DNA of 64,000 nt from Limivivens sp034101475 (GCA_034101475.1 JAXEJQ010000038.1:1-64000), one strand, 5' to 3'. Positions 51,818 through 61,042 are shown, counted from the first letter of the stretch. The notes: generated by a model from the sequence alone, not told the origin. Translations and numbers: made by a program.

Positions 51818-52857
51818 GATTCCATTCCCACCTGCCTGTTCATTCGTAATAAATAAATCAGATATGGCGCTCCCAGGATCGAGGTGATGATGCTTACGGG
51901 TATTTCTCCCATGATAACTGTCCGCGCAATTGTATCACAGATAACCAGAAACAGACCTCCGAGGCAGGCAGAAAACGGAATGGTATAACGGTGATCGGCA
52001 CCAAGGAGCATTCGGCAGGCATGTGGAATCATCAGTCCGACCCAGGAAATAATACCTACGCGGGAAACCGTTGCAGCTGTCAGGAAGGTAGCAGTTCCCA
52101 GGGCCACGAACTTCAAAAGCCCGACCCGAATTCCCATGGTTTTCGCTTCCTGGTCTCCCATTGTCAGCACATTCAGCTGCCAGCCCAGAGCCCAAAGGAT
52201 TCCGGCACCCAGAATTACAGCCGGAAGAAGAAAAAACACATCGCTCCATTTCGCTGTATAAAATCCGCCCATCAGCCAGAAGGAAATTTCACGCAGTTTA
52301 CTGTCCGGAGCAACCGTTTTGATCAGATTCAGGAGAGCTGTAAAAATAGAACCAACAACTACGCCGGAAAGAATCAGGTTCACCAATGGCGTTTCTCCGC
52401 GTCTGGTTGCAATACTGTAAGCCATTGCCATTGCCAGAACGGCAAACAGAAAAGCCAGCAGGCTTACGGGTACGAGACCGGATAAGAATACAATTCCGAT
52501 GGCTGCACCACAGGCCGCACCGGAAGAAATCCCGAGAATATAAGGTTCTACCAGCGGATTGCGGAAAACTCCCTGGAATACCGTGCCGGAAACTGCCAAC
52601 GCAATTCCGGATAAAGCGGCAAGACAGATTCTCGGGAAACGGACATCCCAGACAACCGTCAGAAAACGTTCCTCACTGACCTGAGACAGACCGATTTTTT
52701 CACCAATCGCAGCCAATAATTCATTAAGAGGAATGGAAAGATTTCCGCGTGTGATGGAGATGATCATTCCAGCCAGAAGAAAGAGCAGGGAGCAGAGAAT
52801 GATCTTTCTTTTTGATGCTGCCTTTTCTATCAGTGTTTTCTGGGTGTTATGCTTCAT
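51814..52857 (-). CDS. FecCD-type permease, system 6
   Basis: This 347-residue permease has about ten membrane segments and the motifs RFPRICLAALSGIALAVSG, VEPYILGISSGAACG and SWVGLMIPHACRMLLG. ATG 52857 lies inside the end of the methyltransferase gene (11-bp overlap), with GGTGGTG just upstream. The overlap shows that permease and methyltransferase are made together. Confidence 0.92.
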   Translation of the reverse strand: MKHNTQKTLIEKAASKRKIILCSLLFLLAGMIISITRGNLSIPLNELLAAIGEKIGLSQVSEERFLTVVWDVRFPRICLAALSGIALAVSGTVFQGVFRNPLVEPYILGISSGAACGAAIGIVFLSGLVPVSLLAFLFAVLAMAMAYSIATRRGETPLVNLILSGVVVGSIFTALLNLIKTVAPDSKLREISFWLMGGFYTAKWSDVFFLLPAVILGAGILWALGWQLNVLTMGDQEAKTMGIRVGLLKFVALGTATFLTAATVSRVGIISWVGLMIPHACRMLLGADHRYTIPFSACLGGLFLVICDTIARTVIMGEIPVSIITSILGAPYLIYLLRMNRQVGMES

Positions 52858-53680
52858 GTTCACCACCTGCTGTTTTTTTAGGTTTCCAGGATATTTCCAC
52901 ATAATTTGTCCTGTCATAGAAAATCCAGCTGCTTCCCTCTCGCTTGTAATGCGTCAGAATATATTCTGTCAGAAGATCGTCGTACTGATCAGAGGAAACT
53001 CCTACACGTTGGCGGATATTCATCAAAGCGGCCTTCAGATCCGGAAAACGGTAGCTGAAACTGGTTCCTTCCAGATGTTTTACATCAGCGGATATACCGA
53101 GCTGGCACAACGCGCCATATAAAAGATCACTTCTGGGAGAGGGTTCCAGACCGCAGCCATGAATCTGAGGATAAAGATCCATCTGCAGTTGATTCCAGGT
53201 TGTAGTACCGCAGAACCAGTACAGATATACCCTTTTTCGTGCAACCTGATTCATGGCAAGAAGCGCTTTTCGGATGTCCGGCATATTCAGAGAATAGGAA
53301 GCGATTACGTAATCATAACCGGGAAGAGAGGCATAATCCACCTGCTCCCAGGAGGTTCCGATCATATAAACGTTCTGAATCTTTTCTTCTTCGCAGTGCT
53401 TTTTCAGCAGCTCGCGCATAGCCTCAGAAGGCTCGACTGCCGTCACTTCTTTTACTTTATGTGCAAGTGGCACTGCCAGAATACCAGGACCGCTTCCAAT
53501 GTCCAATACCGTATCCGAACCGGAAAATGGAAAAGCGGCCGCACGCAGGCGGCCATCTTTCCAGATTCCTATGGAATTGTCATAGGATCGTGCGGTTTCT
53601 GGATTTTCATATTGATTTCGGTTTCCGGATCCTGTCTGCATCATATCTGTCCACAGCTGACAATAGTCCAGTTTATTCAT
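52847..53680 (-). CDS. SAM-dependent methyltransferase inside an ABC importer operon
   Basis: This 277-residue class I methyltransferase has the SAM motif VLDIGSGPGILAVPLA (about residues 58-73), VTAVEPSEAM and a post-I region YDYVIASYSLNMPD. No signal peptide is present, so it acts in the cytoplasm. Its ATG overlaps the binding-protein stop by 1 bp and its end overlaps the permease start by 11 bp, so it is an integral part of the system 6 operon. It may methylate the imported ligand, or a metallophore that is later exported; both are inferences. Two more methyltransferases lie at 61.3-62.8 kb. Confidence 0.88.
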   Translation of the reverse strand: MNKLDYCQLWTDMMQTGSGNRNQYENPETARSYDNSIGIWKDGRLRAAAFPFSGSDTVLDIGSGPGILAVPLAHKVKEVTAVEPSEAMRELLKKHCEEEKIQNVYMIGTSWEQVDYASLPGYDYVIASYSLNMPDIRKALLAMNQVARKRVYLYWFCGTTTWNQLQMDLYPQIHGCGLEPSPRSDLLYGALCQLGISADVKHLEGTSFSYRFPDLKAALMNIRQRVGVSSDQYDDLLTEYILTHYKREGSSWIFYDRTNYVEISWKPKKTAGGEHEA

Positions 53681-54825
53681 CAGAATTCCTCCACATCCAT
53701 CCAGTCAAGCTGCTGAACGACTTTCAGCTGCTGAGCTTCTTCCTCTGACAGCTGATAGAGAGCTTGATGATAATCGTTAAGCCATTCGCCGACATTGATA
53801 TCTTCAAACAGATCCGGATATACGCTCTTTGCGGAAATCAGCATAATAGTCGGAGCTTCCAGCCGGAAATCTCCCCACCAGGTCAGGAGACCGATCGAAG
53901 CGACTTTCTGCTCTTTTACAGCAGTCACACTGGAAAGAGGGCTGTAAAGTTCATCGTTCAGGAATACTTCCGGTGTGGGGGATACGGTACAGAGAATGAT
54001 ATTATCCGGATTCAGGGTGATAATCTGTTCTGCAGAAACCTGACGGATGGCTTCATGAACCGGATGAACATTCTTGATATTGGCAACCTCTTCGCTGAAC
54101 TTCGCGTCTCCGTAGTTGGCACCCCATACCGTTCCGGTCAGTTCTTCTCCTTTTAATCCGCCAATGTACATTACGGATGGCTTGTCCTCTTCCTTCACAT
54201 CTGCCGTACGATCCTGGATCATGGAAATTGTATCCTGCATCAGGGCGACTACCTCTTCCGCACGCTCTTCCTGTTCGAAAACTTCTCCCATGAGACGTAC
54301 GCCTTCATACTGAGTTTCCAGTTTTACCTCATCATAACACCCCGGGCCGTTTACGACAACCAGCGGATAATTCAGTTCGGTTTCAATTTTTTCAATCGCT
54401 TCCGCAGTAATTTCACTGTCTTTTATGTACTCGGAATTACGCAGAATGACCAGATCAGGGTCTGCCGCCACCAGTGTTTCATAATCAACAGCACTGGTCG
54501 GATAACCGATCTGAGGAAGCTCCAGAAGCTGCGGGCACAGATACAGACTGTCTCTCTCATTGGGGTCTGTTGCACTCTGAATCAGGTCACCGGATGCTAC
54601 AATTTTGTCTTCAACCCCGAGGGCTTTCATAGTCTGTACCAGAAAACCCTTGTCCAGAATTGCTACCCGTTCAATTTTTTCCGGAAGCTCAACTGTTACG
54701 CCTCTCATATCGACTACCGTACGCGTACCATCTGTTCCTTCTGCATATACGGCATTTCCTGCCATGACGCTCATCACAGCGCAAATAGCAATTCCGACAG
54801 TTGCTTTTTGTTTTAGTTGTTTCAT
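53680..54825 (-). CDS. Substrate-binding protein, system 6
   Basis: This 381-residue class III binding protein has a signal peptide (MKQLKQKATVG to AVYA-EGTD) with no lipobox. The mature part has DMRGVTVELPEKIERVAIL, AADPDLVILRNSEYIKD and a second lobe with LTWWGDFRLEAPTIML. It overlaps the methyltransferase start by 1 bp. Between it and the end of the system 7 operon lie 175 bp that hold repeat copy 4. Confidence 0.9.
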   Translation of the reverse strand: MKQLKQKATVGIAICAVMSVMAGNAVYAEGTDGTRTVVDMRGVTVELPEKIERVAILDKGFLVQTMKALGVEDKIVASGDLIQSATDPNERDSLYLCPQLLELPQIGYPTSAVDYETLVAADPDLVILRNSEYIKDSEITAEAIEKIETELNYPLVVVNGPGCYDEVKLETQYEGVRLMGEVFEQEERAEEVVALMQDTISMIQDRTADVKEEDKPSVMYIGGLKGEELTGTVWGANYGDAKFSEEVANIKNVHPVHEAIRQVSAEQIITLNPDNIILCTVSPTPEVFLNDELYSPLSSVTAVKEQKVASIGLLTWWGDFRLEAPTIMLISAKSVYPDLFEDINVGEWLNDYHQALYQLSEEEAQQLKVVQQLDWMDVEEF

Positions 54826-54870
54826 TCTTTTTCTCCTCTTTTCTATGTATTGATCAAATGTCCCACGATA

Positions 54871-54968
54871 TCCGTATGGTATCTTTTGCCCCCAACATCA
54901 TTCTTTGAGATGCCCGACAAATGAGCCTGCCGTCGATTTTTCCGTGCTTCGCACTCCCAAAATCGACG
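54871..54968 (-). repeat. Structured repeat, copy 4, composite and with a different stem
   Basis: On the minus strand the core GGGAGTGCGAAGCACGGA (54941-54958) is intact, but its arms are CGTCGATTTT/AAAATCGACG instead of GGATTGT/ACAATCC. A second pair, AAATGAGC/GCTCATTT, encloses it. At 54871-54900 the repeat tail (TATCTTTTGCCCCCAACATCA) occurs in the opposite direction. The core points toward the system 6 binding-protein gene. Confidence 0.8.
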
Positions 54969-55000
54969 AAAACATTCGCAAATTCGCTCATTTTTTGCGC

Positions 55001-55780
55001 TTACAGTACGGAATCAATCAGTTTTCTTGTATAGTCTTCCTGAGGGTGATTGATAATGTCATCCGGAATCCCCTGTTCAACGACCTTTCCCTGATAAAGT
55101 ACCAGAACTTCGTCACAGAATGCCTGTACCAGGGCCAGATCATGACAGATCAGCAGGAATGAGAGATTCTCTTTCCTTTTTAATTCCATTAAAAGCTCCA
55201 GAATCTGTTTCTGCACAGTCACGTCCAGGGCGCTGGTGGCCTCATCACAGATCAGGATCGCGGGATCAACAGCCAGTGCCCGGGCGATGGCAGCCCGCTG
55301 ACATTGTCCGCCGCTGACCTGGTGGGGATAACGGTCCGCAAATTCAGTCATCAGGCCACAGCGTATCAGAAGCTCTTCCACCTTTTTCCTGGTTTCCTTC
55401 CGGCTCATGCCGCTGTTTCGCAGACTTTCTCCTATACCGTCTCCTAACGTATGCCGCGGGTCAAAGGATTCCGCAGGCATCTGGAAAACCATCTGAATAT
55501 CGCGATAGGTCCGGCGAAGCTCCTTCCCTCTGACAGTTGTGATATCTCTCCCCATGAGTGATACTCTTCCATCGGTCAGGTCAACGAGGTGGGTGAGCAT
55601 TTTTGCAATGGTGCTTTTTCCGGAACCGGATTCTCCCACGATGCCCAGACAGTGTCCGCGCTGCAGAGAGAAACTGACATCCTCTACGGCGGTAAAGGTT
55701 TTTTTCCCGGAAGTAAAGACCTTTTTCAAATGTTCTGCCTGCAGAATGATTTCTGACATCTCTTGCCCTCCGTTTCTCAC
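55001..55780 (-). CDS. Nik/Opp-type ATPase (NikE/OppF-like), system 7
   Basis: This 259-residue ATPase has Walker A GESGSGKST, signature VSGGQCQR, and Walker B LICDEATSALD (DEAT rather than the usual DEPT). It overlaps the preceding ATPase gene by 4 bp and ends the LysR-headed operon. The cargo cannot be read from the ATPase. Confidence 0.9.
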   Translation of the reverse strand: MRNGGQEMSEIILQAEHLKKVFTSGKKTFTAVEDVSFSLQRGHCLGIVGESGSGKSTIAKMLTHLVDLTDGRVSLMGRDITTVRGKELRRTYRDIQMVFQMPAESFDPRHTLGDGIGESLRNSGMSRKETRKKVEELLIRCGLMTEFADRYPHQVSGGQCQRAAIARALAVDPAILICDEATSALDVTVQKQILELLMELKRKENLSFLLICHDLALVQAFCDEVLVLYQGKVVEQGIPDDIINHPQEDYTRKLIDSVL

Positions 55781-56574
55781 TGGCCGGATGAGGAACTGCG
55801 CTTCAAATGCAGCACAGAATTCATCAGCTTTCTTGTATACTCATTTTCTGAATGGCGCAGAACCCGGTCCGTTTCCCCATAATCCATTACCTTCCCATTC
55901 TGCAGAACCAGTACCTTATCTGCCATTACCCCGACGACGCCAATATTATGGGTTACAACAATCATTGCCGTCTGGTATTCCCTCCGCATCAGCTTCAGCT
56001 CTTCTACGACCTGTTTTTGTACGGTTACATCCAGTGCGCTGGTAGGTTCATCCGCCAACAGAAGAGAAGGATGCTGCATCATGGCGGTACAGATCCCTAC
56101 CCGTTGATTCATGCCGCCGGAAAGTTCAAAGGGATAACTGTCCAGAACCCGTTTTGTGTCACTGAGACCGATTTTTGCCATGACCTCAGCAGCCCGACGG
56201 TAAATCTCCGCCCGGGAAACTTTTTCGTGTTCGGACATGCTTTCATAAATCTGGTCGCCGACTGTCCGGATTGGACAAAGAGCTGCTTTACAGTCCTGAA
56301 AAACCATTCCCATTTCCGGTCCCAAAAGCTTTCGGAGACGGTTTTCCGGCATATCCACCACGTTTTGACCTTTATAATAGATGTCTCCCCTGGTAACCAT
56401 GCCGGAACCACCCAGAAGCCCCATAATCGCTTTGATGATGGTACTCTTCCCGGAACCGGATTCTCCCACGATCCCGAGAATTTCACCCTTCTGGAGGGTG
56501 AAGCTCACATCCTGGACAACCGGCTTCCCGTTATAACAGATTGTAACATGCGCTACCTGCAGCAATGGTTCCAT
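55777..56574 (-). CDS. Nik/Opp-type ATPase (NikD/OppD-like), system 7
   Basis: This 265-residue ATPase starts MEPLLQVAHVTI at ATG 56574 behind AAGGAG. It has Walker A GESGSGKST, signature LSGGMNQR, Walker B LLADEPTSALD. It lacks the C-terminal Cys cluster of the system 3 and 4 partners, so system 7 is a different subfamily, closer to NikD in length. It is 10 bp after the binding-protein gene. Confidence 0.9.
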   Translation of the reverse strand: MEPLLQVAHVTICYNGKPVVQDVSFTLQKGEILGIVGESGSGKSTIIKAIMGLLGGSGMVTRGDIYYKGQNVVDMPENRLRKLLGPEMGMVFQDCKAALCPIRTVGDQIYESMSEHEKVSRAEIYRRAAEVMAKIGLSDTKRVLDSYPFELSGGMNQRVGICTAMMQHPSLLLADEPTSALDVTVQKQVVEELKLMRREYQTAMIVVTHNIGVVGVMADKVLVLQNGKVMDYGETDRVLRHSENEYTRKLMNSVLHLKRSSSSGQ

Positions 56575-56584
56575 AACAATCTCC

Positions 56585-58117
56585 TTACTGAATATCCAGA
56601 TCTGCCGTGATTTCGTAATAATCACAGGGATGCGCTGCCATGCCGCTGACATTTGCTTTTGTAACAATCCCCATATTCAGGTGTGCTACAAAGAAGAAGG
56701 AGCAGTCATCCAGAATTTTCTGCTGAAGTTCAATGGCCAGTTCACCGCGTTTCTCTTTGTCAAATGTCTGATGAAGTTCTTCAACCAGTGCAGTCACTTC
56801 CTCATTCTGATAGTTGCCATAGTTTTTGGAACCAACAACCGTACTGGTGAAGAAGTATTCCGGATCTCCGGTAGGTGCAGTGGTTGTTGAACTCACATAC
56901 AGGTCAAAGTCGCCGTTTGCTGCATAGGTTCTGTGATCGGAAGTATTGTTGATATCCACATCTATTCCAATCTGCTTCAGGGTATCATGGGCATAGGTAG
57001 CAAGCAGAGGCTGTTCCAGACGGGTCGGGTATGTCAGCCAACGGATTGTCAGTTTCTGTCCGTCTTTGTCAACATATCCATCGCCATCCGTATCGGTCCA
57101 TCCGGACTTGGCCAAAAGTTCTTTGGCGCCTTCCGGATCATAGGAGGGAGCCGTTACCGCTTCATTGCCATAGGAAAAGCTGCTTGGAAATGCGCCGACA
57201 GCGGGAATGCAGCGTCCGTTTGCAAGTATGCTGCAGAAATTGTCTTTGTCAATGCCCATTTCAATAGCTTTCCGGACATTTATGTCCTGCATGATTTCAG
57301 AGTCCATATTAAACTGACCGAAGAAGCAGCGGCTGGTAGGCATGGAATTGATCACGTAGTTCGGATCGTTCTCAAAAAGCGGGTAATTATCATACTGGAG
57401 GCCGTAGGTACCCTGAATATCGCCTGTCTGCAGAGAAGCACACAGAGAACCGGCGTCGGAGAAGGATTTCACAATAACATTGTCCACCTTTACATCTCCG
57501 CCCCAGTAATTCTCATTTTTTACCAGAGTAATCTGCGTCGGAGTAACATCTGTGGCAACATACGGACCGGTTCCGGCAACATTGGCAGAGCCTCCTTCAC
57601 CCTGGATCCCGTATTCCATATCAATGATTGCGCCATAGGGATCGCCCAGGTAATTGATGATGGCCGGACAGGGTTCCGTGGTGCGGATGGTAAGTATCAA
57701 ACCGTCTGCTTCAATGCTGTCAATTTTCAGATCGCTGGGAGCACGGTCATGAACCTCTACCAGATGTTCCAGACATTCTTTTACAGACTGCGCATCCATG
57801 GTACGTCCGCTGGAAAACGAAACGCCTTTCCGAAGAGTAATTTTTACCGTATTGTCATCTGCAAATTCATAATCTGTGGCAAGCCACGGCTCTACTTCCA
57901 TGTTATCATTATATTTGAACAGAGTCTCTCCCACGCCGTAACGCAGAGCACTCCAGCCGGAATAATTATCATGAGGATTCAGTCCGGCATCTCCCATCTC
58001 CTCACTGTATCCTGTTGTGCCGTAAACGAAGGTCTTTCCTTCCGCGAAGGCAGTAAGTCCGGTCATCCCAAGAATTACCGCGCAGGATAACATTGCTGCA
58101 ATCAGTTTTTTCTTCAT
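56585..58117 (-). CDS. Nik/Opp-type substrate-binding protein, system 7
   Basis: This 510-residue family 5 binding protein has a signal peptide (MKKKLIAAM to LTAFA-EGKT) with no usable lipobox. Motifs include PWLATDYEFADDNTVKITLR, SFSSGRTMDAQSVKECL and VAGTGPYVATD. It resembles NikA-type binders in size. ATG 58117 has AAAGGTGAG upstream. Unusually it is the fourth gene of its operon, after the regulator and both permeases, and a hairpin precedes it. Confidence 0.88.
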   Translation of the reverse strand: MKKKLIAAMLSCAVILGMTGLTAFAEGKTFVYGTTGYSEEMGDAGLNPHDNYSGWSALRYGVGETLFKYNDNMEVEPWLATDYEFADDNTVKITLRKGVSFSSGRTMDAQSVKECLEHLVEVHDRAPSDLKIDSIEADGLILTIRTTEPCPAIINYLGDPYGAIIDMEYGIQGEGGSANVAGTGPYVATDVTPTQITLVKNENYWGGDVKVDNVIVKSFSDAGSLCASLQTGDIQGTYGLQYDNYPLFENDPNYVINSMPTSRCFFGQFNMDSEIMQDINVRKAIEMGIDKDNFCSILANGRCIPAVGAFPSSFSYGNEAVTAPSYDPEGAKELLAKSGWTDTDGDGYVDKDGQKLTIRWLTYPTRLEQPLLATYAHDTLKQIGIDVDINNTSDHRTYAANGDFDLYVSSTTTAPTGDPEYFFTSTVVGSKNYGNYQNEEVTALVEELHQTFDKEKRGELAIELQQKILDDCSFFFVAHLNMGIVTKANVSGMAAHPCDYYEITADLDIQ

Positions 58118-58145
58118 ATGCTTTCTCACCTTTCTTTGAAAAATT

Positions 58146-58180
58146 GGACTGTTTCGAATATTCACTCATTCGAAACAGCC
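58146..58180 (-). terminator. Hairpin between permease C and the binding-protein gene, system 7
   Basis: On the minus strand GGCTGTTTCGAATGAGTGAA starts a stem (CTGTTTCGAAT with ATTCGAAACAG) followed by TCCAATTTTTC. It may be a partial terminator or an RNA-stabilising end for the upstream transcript. Confidence 0.6.
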
Positions 58181-58285
58181 GTGTTGCTTTTATGAACAAA
58201 CTGTCCGGCTTTATGTCCATTTCAGAAACCTTTGACGGACAGCTGTTTCCATGGTTTTCATCTTCTGACTGGGAAGAAAAATGTT

Positions 58286-59146
58286 TTACAAATTCCGCTG
58301 CTTCGGATCCATATAATCCCTGAGGGTGTCGCCCAGCAGGTTTAACACCATGACCGTGAGGAATATAGCGGCTCCCGGAGCGAGAACCATCCAGGGAGAA
58401 ACCTGAAGCATACTGCGTCCTTCATTAATCATACTGCCCCACTCAGCCATAGGCGGCTTCACACCAAGCCCCAGGAAGGAAAGACCTGCCAGTTCCATCA
58501 TCATCGTACCGATATCCAGCACGGAAGTGACCAGAATCGGTCCGGCAATATTCGGCAGAATATGCTTTATCAGAAGCTTCGGGGTACTGCTTCCGGATAA
58601 TTTCGCGGCCATCAGATAAGGCGCATTTTTCTGAGCCAGAGTCAGTCCTCTGGCCAGCCTGGCAAATTTGGGCCAGCTGATTAAAGCCAGCGCAAGGATA
58701 GCATTCTGAACGCCGCCTCCCAGTACACCGGCCACAGCCAGAGCAAATACCAGACCGGGAAAGGCCAGAAACAGGTCAGAAATCCGCATTAAGACCGTAT
58801 CAGGCAATCCGCCGCTCCAGCCGCAGAGAATGCCGATCCCGGTTCCGAAAACGGTGATAACTGCCACCAGAAGGAGTGTAGAGAAAATACTGGCAGTACT
58901 GCCGATCAGAATACGGGACAGCATATCACGGCCATAACGGTCTGTTCCCAGAAGATGGGCCAGACTGGGTGCTTTCTGGGCCATGGTCAGATCCTGGGCA
59001 TAGGGATCGTAAGGGCAGAGATCTTTGGCAAAAATGGCGGTCAGGATCAGCAAAACAGCCAGCATAAGAAAAAATAGGAGCTTTCCTTTCAGATGGTTTT
59101 TCCTGATTTTCTGTTTTCGGACTGTGATCTGTTTTTCGTCATTCAT
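58286..59146 (-). CDS. Nik/Opp-type permease C, system 7
   Basis: This 286-residue permease has an extended basic N-terminus (RKQKIRKNHLKGK), then LCPYDPYAQDL, LLGTDRYGRDMLSRILIGST and the contact loop MAAKLSGSSTPKLLIKHILPN. Six membrane segments fit the family. It overlaps permease B by 4 bp. Confidence 0.9.
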   Translation of the reverse strand: MNDEKQITVRKQKIRKNHLKGKLLFFLMLAVLLILTAIFAKDLCPYDPYAQDLTMAQKAPSLAHLLGTDRYGRDMLSRILIGSTASIFSTLLLVAVITVFGTGIGILCGWSGGLPDTVLMRISDLFLAFPGLVFALAVAGVLGGGVQNAILALALISWPKFARLARGLTLAQKNAPYLMAAKLSGSSTPKLLIKHILPNIAGPILVTSVLDIGTMMMELAGLSFLGLGVKPPMAEWGSMINEGRSMLQVSPWMVLAPGAAIFLTVMVLNLLGDTLRDYMDPKQRNL

Positions 59147-60087
59147 GCTCCGTCACCTCCCAGTCTTACCCGCGGATCCAGATAATGATATAGAATGTCA
59201 GTCACCAGATTAACCAGTACATAGATAATTGCCATCCATGCTACATAGGCCTGAATAATCGGATAATCACGCATGGTAATGGCATCCACTGCCATTTTTC
59301 CGACGCCGTCCCACATGAAAATGGTCTCTACAATGGTGGTTCCGCCCAGAAGACTGCCGATCGATAGGGCGAGAAGGGTAATGATCGTAAGCATGGAGGA
59401 TTTCATAACACTTTTCCAGATGATCACCCATCCGCGGACTCCTCTGGCCCTTGCTCCTGCTACATATTCTTTATCCAGTTCTTCCAGTACCGTAGCCCGA
59501 ACCTGACGTGTATATTTCGCTGCCATGGAAATCGCCAGGGTCAGGGTGGGAAGAATGAGACTCTGTGCTGTATTTCCATTGGTAATGACCGGAAGCAGAC
59601 CGGCTTTGATGGAAAGATAATAGATCAGAACCAGAGCCGTAAAGAAATTGGGCATGGAATTTCCGATAAAGCTCAGAAAGCGGATCAGATAATCAATAAG
59701 TTTATTATGCTTTACTGCAGACAGGATCCCAAGTGGAATGGCAATCAGAACCGTCAGCAGAACAGATGTGACTGTCAGCAGAATTGTCGCGGGAAGCTTT
59801 GAAATAAAGGTCTCGTAAACATCCCTGTGTGAGACATAGCTCTGGCCCATATCTCCGGTGACCATTCCGGCAAACCAGGAGGCATACTGTACCAGAAAAG
59901 GTTTGTCCAGACCATATTCTGCCTTTGCCTTGTCAATAATCTCCTGTGATACATTGACACCGGCATTTTCATACATATAGGTAATGGCATCACCTCCGGC
60001 CAGGCGCATCATGGCGAAGGACAAAAAGGTAATTCCGATCAGAATCGGAACCAGCTGCAGCAGTCTTTTTCCAATATATTTCCACAT
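59143..60087 (-). CDS. Nik/Opp-type permease B, system 7
   Basis: This 314-residue permease starts MWKYIGKRLLQLVPILIGIT, with the RLAGGDAITYMYENAG loop and the contact loop GARARGVRGWVIIWKSVMKS. Six membrane segments are visible. It lies 7 bp after the LysR gene, which makes the regulator part of the transcript. Confidence 0.9.
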   Translation of the reverse strand: MWKYIGKRLLQLVPILIGITFLSFAMMRLAGGDAITYMYENAGVNVSQEIIDKAKAEYGLDKPFLVQYASWFAGMVTGDMGQSYVSHRDVYETFISKLPATILLTVTSVLLTVLIAIPLGILSAVKHNKLIDYLIRFLSFIGNSMPNFFTALVLIYYLSIKAGLLPVITNGNTAQSLILPTLTLAISMAAKYTRQVRATVLEELDKEYVAGARARGVRGWVIIWKSVMKSSMLTIITLLALSIGSLLGGTTIVETIFMWDGVGKMAVDAITMRDYPIIQAYVAWMAIIYVLVNLVTDILYHYLDPRVRLGGDGA

Positions 60088-60094
60088 GATTCTC

Positions 60095-61042
60095 TCACCT
60101 GTATTCGTTCATCTTCTCATTTTCATTTCTGAGCCGGTCCCTGAGAAATTCCAGAAAGCCGGAAGCCGGTTCGGAAAGGCTTTCTCCTCTGCGTTTCAGA
60201 TATCCGAAAGAGATCTTTGCATCACTGTGTTTCAGGCTGATTCCTTCCTGGCCTTCCAGTGCAGCCTGTTCTGCCATTTCAGACAGATAGCCGCCGCTGA
60301 TATTCACCAGGCTTCCAAAACGCAGAATCCGTTCCATGATATAATCACTGTTGGTGGTAATGACTGCTTCGGCTTCTGCTGCGGTATGCCCCTTCTGGTC
60401 TGTAATGTTCCAGTAATTGTCCGGTGAGAATTCATCCGGAAACCGCTGGATCAGCTTCAGACCGGAAAAATCAATTTCCGTTCCCGGGCTGATGCTGCCG
60501 AAACATCCTTTTCCGGGGTACAGGGTTACTTCTGTTTCTTTCAGGGAAGCAAATTCCAGATAATTTCTGGACAGAAAATACTGAAAAGCAGGCAGCTGGT
60601 TTTTCATGACATAGACAAATCCCAGATCATCAGTCCGTTCCTGCACCCGTCTGGCTACTTCCCGGCTGTCTGTGGAAAAAACCTGATAATGAAGATTTTC
60701 CTTCTGATGCAGCTCATAAAAGCGGACAAAGGCATCGGCGAACCAGGAGCTGGGATTACAGGATAACGAAAGGGTTTCAGCCTGGCAGTTCTGACTGACG
60801 GGCTGCATTTTCTGGATATTTTCCAGAACCGCCATTGCATAGGGATAGATCTGTTCCGCTTCCCTGGTCATCCGGATTCCCTTTGCCAGCCGTTCAAAAA
60901 GCAGAATTCCTGTTTCATCCTCCATAAATTTAATCACCTTGCTTACGGTAGACTGGGTCGTAAAGAGGACTTCTGCGGCCCTGCTGAAAGAACCGGTCTG
61001 CACGCAGACTACAAAATACTGAATTTCTCTGATATCCAACAT
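60095..61042 (-). CDS. LysR-family regulator heading the system 7 operon
   Basis: This 315-residue regulator has an N-terminal winged HTH (FSRAAEVLFTTQSTVSKVIKFMEDETG) and a LysR-type effector domain. It begins MLDIREIQYFVVCVQTGSF; TGAGG lies 9 nt before the ATG. It is divergent from two methyltransferase genes, with 270 bp between them, so it probably controls both directions from sites in that gap. LysR genes usually stand divergent from their targets; here it is also the first gene of the importer operon. Confidence 0.9.
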   Translation of the reverse strand: MLDIREIQYFVVCVQTGSFSRAAEVLFTTQSTVSKVIKFMEDETGILLFERLAKGIRMTREAEQIYPYAMAVLENIQKMQPVSQNCQAETLSLSCNPSSWFADAFVRFYELHQKENLHYQVFSTDSREVARRVQERTDDLGFVYVMKNQLPAFQYFLSRNYLEFASLKETEVTLYPGKGCFGSISPGTEIDFSGLKLIQRFPDEFSPDNYWNITDQKGHTAAEAEAVITTNSDYIMERILRFGSLVNISGGYLSEMAEQAALEGQEGISLKHSDAKISFGYLKRRGESLSEPASGFLEFLRDRLRNENEKMNEYR

